From Cristatella mucedo (lineage: Eukaryota; Bryozoa; Phylactolaemata; Cristatellidae): 64,000 nt of DNA. Within the stretch, counting starts at the first letter, position 1. Every line of letters begins with the position of its first letter. The stretch is taken from NCBI GenBank assembly GCA_009760855.2, contig WPIO01000020.1:3807501-3871500 (forward strand), written 5' to 3'. Both the position numbers and the translations under genes were made by a program. The notes below the pieces were generated by a model. The model searched no databases, was not told where the DNA came from, and saw only the letters and a program-made list of their open reading frames with translations. Shown one piece after another: positions 56,060 through 64,000 of this stretch.

Positions 56060-56182
56060 TCTTAGCTCAGGAGTGGCATTGCACTCACACTTCCCCATTA
56101 AGGGTTCGAGCCTTCATTTTTCTGCCACAGCCACTGATACTCTCCTATCGCTATATAAACGATGCTGCTAAATCAGTCGATC
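56060..56182 (+). mobile_element. SINE-B-like copy, diverged
   Basis: TTAGCTCAGGAGTGGCA (A-box-like) and AAGGGTTCGAGCCTTCA (B-box), then CTGCCACAGCCACTGATACT and the end GATGCTGCTAAATCAGTC. It directly follows the previous copy in the same orientation. Confidence 0.6.
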
Positions 56183-56414
56183 TATACTTTTATATTTTTG
56201 CTTCTTGGCACTAGTAGCCAAACGAACCAACTGGCTCTGTCGAGGAAGCCGAATAAAATCCATTCGGACGTCGAGAATTCTCTTTGTAAACTAAACTCTA
56301 ACCTAACCTCTAACTTCTCTGATGCTGCTTAAAGCGATTTCATACCTGGTTCCCCGTAGAGCATCCGAGCTCCGACAATGCACCCGGGATTATGTCAAGG
56401 AATAATAAATTAAT

Positions 56415-56605
56415 CTTAGCTGATTAAACAGCCTTTTTTGTATAGTGACAGAAGAGCCTTTACGGCTATCACCACCGCTTGTAGTGGTGATAAAGAATCG
56501 CCCACCACAGGAATTGAAAGCAACCACCTTACCTAGTGTGCCATCACGGCTCACCAAGGAATGCGCTCAGCCACGACCCTTTGGGCTAGCCGATCATTTT
56601 TATAG
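56415..56605 (-). mobile_element. SINE-B copy
   Basis: Minus strand: GAGCCGTGATGGCACACTAG, GCTTTCAATTCCTGTGGTGG, CACTACAAGCGGTGGTGATA, CGTAAAGGCTCTTCTGTCAC and AAGGCTGTTTAATCAGC. The 3' half is clear; the tRNA-like half is poor. Confidence 0.65.
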
Positions 56606-56754
56606 GGTGTCCAACGACTTTCGCAATGGGGTGGGTTAGTATAGTAGGGGCTGCGAGGTGCACTGGCCTCGTTCGACGGGCCTACACCCGGAACAAAATC
56701 ACAAAAGCAAACAAAGCAGCGAAAGGCTTGAAGCCTTGATTCGCTTTGAGCCGT

Positions 56755-57025
<271 letters not shown>

Positions 57026-57280
57026 ATGACGCAGCGCTGCTTCTACTGATGCGAGGCTGCTAGCAGGCTGCTTCTCGAAGGTTCTAGAGCCTCCATCTGG
57101 CTGGATCTTCGGTGTCGGCAGCTGCTGCAGATCTAGAGCAGCATAAGAAGAAGAAGCGTTGGAATGGAGGCCACTACGATCGACCGGTCGCGTCGCCTCG
57201 CGTCGCAGAAGGTTACAGTGATCAACCCACGTTACCATGATCGGTGGAGCAACTATCCTGGTTCGATGGGCGTTCTGGGG

Positions 57281-57362
57281 CTGCCGCCACCTGCCTGCAC
57301 GGCTGCTGACCTCTGCTGCCGAGCGTCAGGCAGGTGGCGGCAGCAGAGGTCAGCAGCCGTGC
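57281..57362. repeat. Overlapping inverted repeats (24 bp and 14 bp)
   Basis: Arm B (57,297-57,320, GCACGGCTGCTGACCTCTGC...) is a perfect complement of B' (57,339-57,362). Arm A (57,281-57,294, CTGCCGCCACCTGC) is a perfect complement of A' (57,330-57,343). The order is A, B, A', B', and A' overlaps B' by five bases, so the two stems are mutually interfering. No gene is recognised around it. Confidence 0.9.
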
Positions 57363-57364
57363 AG

Positions 57365-58155
57365 ACACTACCGGTGTGAGAGAGTACAAGGGCAACACCT
57401 AATTTGAAGTGGGAACTTGGATTTCCGAGGCTCTGCACCGGATGCACCGTTTGTCTCGGTGCACATGGCAAGTGTAGCCGTGCTCATGGTAAATGTAGCA
57501 GCGATCGGCTAATTGGGCACAGCGAATTGATAGGGAGCTGCAGGTCGACCGCATTCGGGCTCTTCTGAGAATTCTCCTTAATTGGGAATGGTCAACCCCC
57601 CCTTCCCCCCATAATCTTGCTGCTGGGCACCTTGCCAACACCGACAAAGGACGGTGAGTAATGTCAATACGAAATCCCCCCACCCAGGAAAGAGCGAGAC
57701 CAAAGAGCTCCTTACTGGAGGGATCCAATCAAATTAGCCTACAGATGATGAGCAGGATTGCCAGCCAGCCATCTGCGGTGCTTCAGTGGGCTGTCGGCCG
57801 CACCTAGCGCCATACAATCCATTCATGGCGTAAGCACGGCTGGACGTGGGATGGTGTATCCAGATTACTCCCTCCCACCCAGGCAGCGTGGCTAGGCTTC
57901 GACTGAGTCAGCCGGAGCTCAAATTAATGCGGCTAGACCTGTAATTGCCAGGCGGAGGAGAGCAATCTGCTCGCCAGCATGGTTCTCATTTGGTGCGAAT
58001 AGCAAGCCTGCCCTGCTGTGTTTAGTCCAAGGCTTAGGCTAACAGGAAATTGCACTCTGCTCGGGATAAATCGATCTCAGCCCAAGCTCTTCTCCGGATG
58101 CCATCAAGCTATGCTGTCCAGCCGAACTCGGCCCAGAGGCAAGTGTAGTCGGCAA
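57365..58155. other. No recognisable gene or repeat
   Basis: C-rich runs near 57,595-57,610. No coding or transposon signature. Confidence 0.5.
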
Positions 58156-58159
58156 AGAA

Positions 58160-58415
<256 letters not shown>

Positions 58416-58419
58416 AGTG

Positions 58420-59830
58420 AGAGACAGAGAGGTCGAGGAATAACACACTAACAAGCGATACAAAACTAGATCGGTCTGAATTGAATACTCATGTTGAAAT
58501 GGTATGTGCTACTGTCACAAATCAGTTTATATATTGTTATTTAAACAGATGTAAGTTGCCTAGAAACAGGTCTGGTGCCTTTGCATTTCTATAGAAATGT
58601 AGTATTGTTAATACTAATATTATTGCAGTAGTGTTCAGTCGTTCCGCCCCACTCTACGCTTAGACTTTCGCAGCTTCACTCTATCGCGATCTTTTCGAAA
58701 ATACATTCGTTAAAAAGTTTATCTAGATAGTGAAAATGGTATTGCACGCTTGGTTGTCTGAGTCAATTATACACCCATCTATCACAATTAAAATTACTCA
58801 GCATAAGGACTGTAGGCCTATGTATTCGAGCACACACCCCCTCCCCCGCAGATCCTCCAAAGCCAGGCATGCAGCCACTCGATCAATCCTTGTGTGTGGG
58901 CAAGAACAAAAATCCGAAATTCGCTTTCATCACTTCATCATCGAACAAAATGCACTATTTCATAAGTTTAGTAGTTGTGTGTAGGAACTGTGTGTGTGTG
59001 CGTGCGCGAGCGCGTGCTCGCGTGTAAAATTAAATGCCCAATAATAATAATAATAATAATAATATGATATTTGGTAGCGTCTACTATGTCTTATTTTCTT
59101 TGATTTTGTCTAATATATTGGGTAATACGAGTGTAGTGGTAACTAAACGGGTGCGTTTTCATGTTCAGAAGGCTCCAATAACATTAAAAATGTATTAAGA
59201 GGGTCATGAACAGGTTTTCAAATGCTCTAACTACAAAAATATCGGTTTATAAATAAATAATCCTACTTCGCGGAAATTCACCTATGTCGGTAGAGTCTAG
59301 GGCTAATTCACCGAGATAAATGAGGGACGACTGCATAACGTTGAGACAACAAGCAATATGCCCGGTGAACCACTTGTAGGTCACTTTCTGCTGGAAAAGG
59401 GGCCAACGACTTCTGCCACCATTCGCCAGCAGCCCAGCACGACACGCTATTCTGTCTTTCTAATTCAACAGGATATTTTCGGGATGTCACAGTGCTTTTC
59501 GAGCGCTACTGAGAGTCGATCGAACATTTTATTTGGGGAACTCATGCTATGCTACTAAAGTACCACTGACTATGTCAACCCTTAAATAAGTTAGGTTTAT
59601 TAGTCCATTTGTCCCGGTTTTCCATTTGTCAATTTTCAGTCCCTTACGTCTGTCACATTTACATTGTGGCCGTCGGGATTTTAATATAGACAAGCAACGG
59701 AGGGGATAGAGCAACAAGGAGTGTCAAAGAGGGGAATTAACTAATTTGCATGTGAAGCTGCAGCATGTGCTTTCCTTGTTAACACAGTAGAATAATATGC
59801 TGTCGCTTAAAACACTTAAACGGGTTAGAA
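58420..59830. other. AT-rich unassigned stretch with (AAT)n and a CG/TG alternating tract
   Basis: (AAT)n at 59,040-59,063. GTGTGTGTGTGCGTGCGCGA and GCGCGTGCTCGCGTG lie at about 58,990-59,024, an alternating purine-pyrimidine tract. No gene recognised. Confidence 0.5.
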
Positions 59831-59834
59831 CTCA

Positions 59835-61835
59835 TAAGGGTGTTTCAGAGGGTGGACAAGGCATCCTGAAATTCATCTCCAAGTCAAAGAAGTCTACTAG
59901 CCCTCTAGACCGCTAATTCCACTGTCCTACTTTTACGATGCTTAGATCTGCTGCTGCCATGAACAGATAACATAATAAATGTGTCATTAGCCTCAGGCCG
60001 TGTCCCCGAACTCTTCAAAAAAGCCGCTGTTAAGCCACTAATTAAGGAAGCAACACTAGACCAAGAGTACCTAAGCAACTTTCTCCCAGTCCTCTCTACT
60101 GCCGTCGTTATCAAAGACACTGGAACCGGTAATGGCAGATTAACTAACTCTTGAATTGAAACTTTGAACCTAGCAAGTAAGTTGCACTCTGTTTTTAGAG
60201 CTCATCGCTCCGCAGATTACAGCGTTGCTTCAATGTTTAACGAACTTCTCTCAGGAATGCATACTTGCGTACGGTCTCAGCTGGTTTCACTCGATATTTT
60301 GGCAGCCTTTGATACTATCAATCACCTAGTTCACTTCGAGTGTCTCTGTCTCGCCTGGGCATGCACTGCCACTGCACTGCAATGGTTCAGGTCCTATCTC
60401 AGTTGGAGATTCCAGAGTGTTGATGTAAGATCGCAAAGATCATCCGAGGAACTGCTCAAGTATGGGGTAAAGTACCTCGGGGCCCTGGTGGTTCTTTTCA
60501 TGGTTTTTACCCTCCCTCTTGCCGATGTGATTGCCAAGCACAATCTAGACTTTCACTTCTATGCACATGACACTGTCATACCTATGCTTTAATACCTTCC
60601 AGCCTCCACCATGTCAAACTCTCTCTACTCTATAGCTGGATGTATTGCTGACATCGCACATGGATGGCAGCAAAATTTCTCAAGTTGAATGACAACAGAG
60701 CCAGCTTACTATTATATTTAATATAATATAATATTATATAAATATATTATGTAGCATTAATATAATATTAGCCAACTAGTTACGAGTAAACCAAATATGA
60801 CTATGAAATTTGAAAGCTTAACCGCGAAATCGCCCATGCAAGCATATCTCGTGTAGAATATGCACGAAATCTAAGTGCCCTGTCCCAAAGTAAACTTTCA
60901 CAAGACGACCACATCAGCTCCACCATTAAGTCGGCCTACTTTCAGCCATGTAACTTGGCAAAAATTCGGGCTTGCTTAGAGAGGGATACTATATCTAGAT
61001 TATTCCATGCATTCGTGACATCCTGTCTCGACTTTAAAAAAAAGTGAAACTCACTACTTGTTGGTGTACGGGCCTGTGCAATCAGGCGCTTACAGTTGGT
61101 GCAAATCTCTACAGCTAGGCTTTCTGTCGTGAGCGCTATTATTGCCCAGTCACGTCCCTTCTCGCCGACCTGCACTGGCTTCCAATCAAGCAGCTTATCG
61201 ACTGCAAGGATTATACACTCAATTTTAGGTCTCTTCATTTTCTGGCTCCAGCGTACCCATCAGACTATTCCCACACCTTGCTAGGCATTGTAATACCTGC
61301 TCTTCTGATTTGAATCGCTTAGCTATGTCTCAGACAGACCCGAAATCCTTAGGAGTCTGTGCCTTTAGTTCGTCGGCTCCCAAAGTCTGGAAGTAACTCC
61401 CGAAGGATGTCATGACAACCCTAACTTGATAACTTTTAAAATAAGCTTAAAACGTACCTGTTTTTCACAGCACTCGCTGGGTCCTTGAGACGTGTCCTAT
61501 GTGTGCTGACACTGTGCATACTGCCACTAATGGTATTTACATGTTCACACTGTGCGTATCACCTCTAACCATATTAAGCTTGTTGACAGTGTGCTTCTGA
61601 CCACTAACCATTTGATCACACTTTCTTTACAGCATATACAACGTGTCTCGGAAAAGATAATGCGTTCTGACACTGTGCATGCTACCACTAACCATGTTTT
61701 GCTTGATGACACTGTGCATGCTATCAGTAACCATGCGATCACACTTTGTTTACAGCATATGTAAAGTACCTATAAAGAGATTCAGTTCTCTTAGAGTGCT
61801 ATAAAAATTTATTTTTATATTTATTATTGTTATTG
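59835..61835 (+). mobile_element. LINE-A, long but heavily decayed copy
   Basis: Follows the 41.3-kb copy almost end to end. KFISKSKKSTSPLD (with stops), IINVSLASGRVPELFKKAAV and LSKTLEPV come first. ASKLHSVFRAHRSADYSVAS and SLDILAAFDTINHLVHFECL follow, then WFRSYLSWRFQSVDVRSQRS and IAKHNLDFHFYAHDTVI, where the catalytic YADD reads YAHD. Next are DDHISSTIKSAYF, LVQISTARL and LHWLPIKQLIDCKD. A 65-bp AT-only block (60,708-60,775) interrupts it. The 3'UTR has three GACACTGTGCATGCT..CTAACCAT blocks, then AGTACCTATAAAGAGATTCA, GTTCTCTTAGAGTGCT and an ATT-rich tail. Confidence 0.9.
60708..60775. repeat. AT-only insertion inside LINE-A
   Basis: TATTATATTTAATATAATAT and similar TAATATTA-type palindromic blocks, with almost no G or C, break the LINE between AGCTTACTA and TAGTTACGAG. 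Expected LINE sequence (ACTACTAGTTATGGGCAAACC) resumes straight after. Could be a local expansion or a small AT-rich insertion. Confidence 0.75.
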
Positions 61836-61839
61836 TTAT

Positions 61840-62595
61840 TCCAGCTGCTTTTGCTTCCTATATTACACCCAAAGTGACGACTGGTGCTTCTGGTGCCACC
61901 CAGCATACGCTTGGCGTAGCTGAGTTGGCATATTTGAAAGCGGCCCGATTTGTGTAAAGTGTGCACTTTACTAATTTTTTTGAATAGCTGCAAATTAATG
62001 GCAGACTTTAAATTCCTATCTAGTAAATTTGTAGAATAAGATCCAGCATGCACAGAAGCTAAAAAGAGAAGGCATTCTCGCCAGCAGCAACGGGCCCCTG
62101 GGAGAATGGGGAGAATTCAGAAGCGAACGACGAATCCGAGTCGCATCTCAACCATTCGTCAGTCGTACCTGCAGCGATGCGTCGGAGACACCCTGAGTTC
62201 TTTCTGAGCTGACTACGTGGTTGACTGTTCTTTTTGGTTTTTTAAATACATTTTGATATCTTAACGGCATCAGAGCACTGAATAAATTGGAACATACAGT
62301 CAATTTCAACATACAGTTCGTGCACTGCGTTAAATGAATGCATTAACGTGTTCCAACAGGTGTGTCGTTCCATTTGCAGACGGCAGGCACTTCGTAAGGA
62401 AGATTTTAGCCGCAGAGCACAAATAAATAAAATAAAAGAAGAATTGAAGTCCAACATAGTCTCATGGTCGATCGGTCACGCGAGTGTGATTTCATGGCAT
62501 ATTATCTTATTTATGCACAAATAAAGATGCATATCTAGGTGCGTACATTCGAGTGGTATATTAACATACAGAGAAACACAACACAGACGCATAGA
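61840..62595. other. No recognisable gene or repeat
   Basis: AT-rich unassigned sequence. Confidence 0.5.
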
Positions 62596-62599
62596 CGCA

Positions 62600-62603
62600 C
62601 AGA

Positions 62604-62644
<41 letters not shown>

Positions 62645-62705
62645 ACATGCGCACACGCATCCACACATGCACACATACATGCATGCACATGCATATACAC
62701 ACTTA
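62600..62705. repeat. (CA)n microsatellite with degenerate fringe
   Basis: CA run at 62,607-62,638, bordered by CAGACGCATAGACGCACAGA and CACATGCGCACACGCATCC-type sequence. Confidence 0.93.
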
Positions 62706-62709
62706 TGCC

Positions 62710-63715
62710 GGCTAGAGTATTTGCATGTGCACATACACCTGTATTATCTATGTGTTTCCAAGTGCACATTCAGACATAAGCTTGGAGTCGCCGCTAGAGG
62801 CTCACGCCCTCTGCAGGTGGAAATTTTCACACAATCCTTTTTCATAAGAATGTAATTGACGGCATCGTCCTAATCACACCCCCTGACAAAGCTGGAAAAG
62901 ACATGTTAAGCTAGCCTAAATCTCCAAAGACCTTGCCAGCATGCAGACAGATGTGCAGTAGACTGTGTTGCTGTTTGAAGCTGGATCTCTGTTTATCTAC
63001 TGTTCTCTGTATCTCTGTTTGCTCTTAAAAACACACCAATCCTCAGACCTGCAAACAGCTTCCCAGCCCAAGATGCTACTGTATAACGCTAGGAGTCCAG
63101 ATAGATGGTCTCTGGCCGGGGGGGGGGGGGGTACTGCACACCTCTACTCCTACTTATGTAAAAATAGCGAGAAAAATATCGGGGTTGAGCAAAGAATATA
63201 GCAGCATGCAGGCATGACCATAATTGCTGTGATTAGATTATCCCACAATTTAAAACTTTCGAGAGGCTGTATTTTTACCACTAGAAACATAGCGAACAGC
63301 TGATGACTTTAAAAAATGATCGCAGCTTGTTACAGGTGTCTCAGATAACATTGTTACTATAGCACATTACGTTTCTCTACAGACTATCTTTGGATAGTAA
63401 CACAAGTATGTCTAGCATAGTATATAGCCCTTTGCGTGCTTACCTACGCATGATTCAGCGTATGCAACTAACCAGGCGTTCTACTAACCGGTCGCCCTGA
63501 GTGTCTTCTTGTTTGTCATGCGCATGCTGGCCTCAACATAATATATGTACGCTCAGGCATGCTTGTGCATAAAGTACATGACATTAAATCTTAGCTGTTG
63601 GTTATCTTGAGGCGGCAAATTTTAAAGAACCGGGACTGAGATTTGAATCACTTGGGGAACTAAACAAGCGATCTTTTAAAATTATAACTATGATTCTACA
63701 CTAAAACTAAAATCG
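62710..63715. other. No recognisable gene; poly-G tract
   Basis: Poly-G at about 63,118-63,131. The rest is AT-rich and unassigned. Confidence 0.5.
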
Positions 63716-63719
63716 ACCC

Positions 63720-63812
63720 TTTTCTTTTACGGCATATAAAACATGCCTCGAATGAGATTTATTTCTCTTAAGGCATTACACAGCGTATCGTTAAATGTTA
63801 TTATTTTATAAT
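63720..63812 (+). mobile_element. LINE-A-like tail, diverged
   Basis: TTTTACGGCATATAAAACAT, GCCTCGAATGAGATTTATTT, CTCTTAAGGCATTACACAGC, then ATTATTTTATAATAT. The outer stem is ATGCC pairing with GGCAT and the inner stem is GAGA pairing with TCTC, so the hairpin is kept although the bases differ from other copies. Confidence 0.7.
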
Positions 63813-63837
63813 ATATCTAAATGCATAGTAAAAAAAT

Positions 63838-64000
63838 GTACACGACGGCATTTAAAAGGAGGCTACACACCCACGTGTTCTCCACTATTTGCTCCATCAT
63901 GTACATTGTCTTTTAAGTGCTCATGTACGCTGAAATCGCGATTGCTATCACTAGCCAATGGATATGCTTCTTGTTCTGCTTAGGCAAAGTTTGCGGCAAA
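63838..64000 (+). mobile_element. LINE-A-like C-terminal end and 3'UTR, runs off the window
   Basis: ACGGCATTTAAAAGGAGGCT codes for TAFKRRLHTHVFSTI, matching TTFKKNLKTHLFRTAF. GTCTTTTAAGTGCTCATGTA and GCTATCACTAGCCAATGGAT then resemble the LINE-A 3'UTR (GTCCTTGATGTGCTTATGTG, GCTGCCACTAACCAC). The remainder lies beyond the window. Confidence 0.65.

Noticed and set aside
58541-58640. Possible LINE-A tail (AAGTTGCCTAGAAACAGG)
   Set aside because: Only GCCTAGAAA matches; the TCTCT strand and the closing stem are missing.
63118-63131. Poly-G tracts (also near 12,290, 20,033, 39,771, 48,351 and 49,789) as G-quadruplex sites
   Set aside because: Single uninterrupted G runs without the four-tract pattern; common in this genome and not informative alone.

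Overview
The window looks like a piece of a repeat-rich animal genome, not bacterial, archaeal or viral. The supporting signs are: broken non-LTR retrotransposons of the L2/CR1 type, tRNA-derived SINEs, a short hAT (SPIN-type) DNA transposon with target-site duplications, very long dinucleotide microsatellites, and no operons or long open reading frames outside repeats. The L2/CR1 reverse transcriptase and the SPIN element point to a metazoan. SPIN elements are known patchily from several vertebrates, a planarian, a triatomine bug and a pond snail. Species cannot be fixed from the sequence; a mollusc or flatworm fits, and a vertebrate is not excluded. I found no host gene I can support, only one weak candidate exon near 15.86-15.95 kb on the minus strand.

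Two LINE families dominate. LINE-A (my label) has an RT of L2/CR1 type, a 3'UTR made of repeated GTGCATGCT..CTAACCAT blocks, and a 3' end consisting of a stem-loop followed by (ATT)n. Copies or fragments lie at 9.4-10.9, 16.6-17.1, 23.8-24.9, 25.3-25.5, 28.4-28.9, 30.1-31.0, 33.6-34.7, 41.3-43.3 (best preserved), 47.2-48.0, 51.8-52.6, 53.5-54.2 and 59.8-61.8 kb, plus many tail-only stubs. LINE-B is a second L2-like family with a different 3' end: 12.65-13.6, 22.3-22.6, 23.2-23.6 and 35.3-37.6 kb. All copies are broken; the catalytic YADD motif survives only in the 41.3-43.3 kb copy.

SINE-A is a tRNA-derived SINE whose 3' tail resembles the LINE-A 3' stem-loop, so it is probably mobilised by LINE-A. 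SINE-B is a second tRNA-like short repeat with no such tail. There are also two copies of a terminal-inverted-repeat MITE (6.05-6.34 and 52.73-52.98 kb), two copies of an unrecognised fold-back repeat (5.1-5.3 and 18.4-18.6 kb) and one SPIN-type hAT MITE at 51,279-51,474.

The remaining sequence is mostly microsatellite: (GA)n, (CA/TG)n, (TA)n and a 1.25-kb GACAGACAGA array at 45.4-46.7 kb. These produce long but meaningless open frames. Stretches between the listed repeats hold nothing I recognise; many are probably older, unreadable repeat remains.
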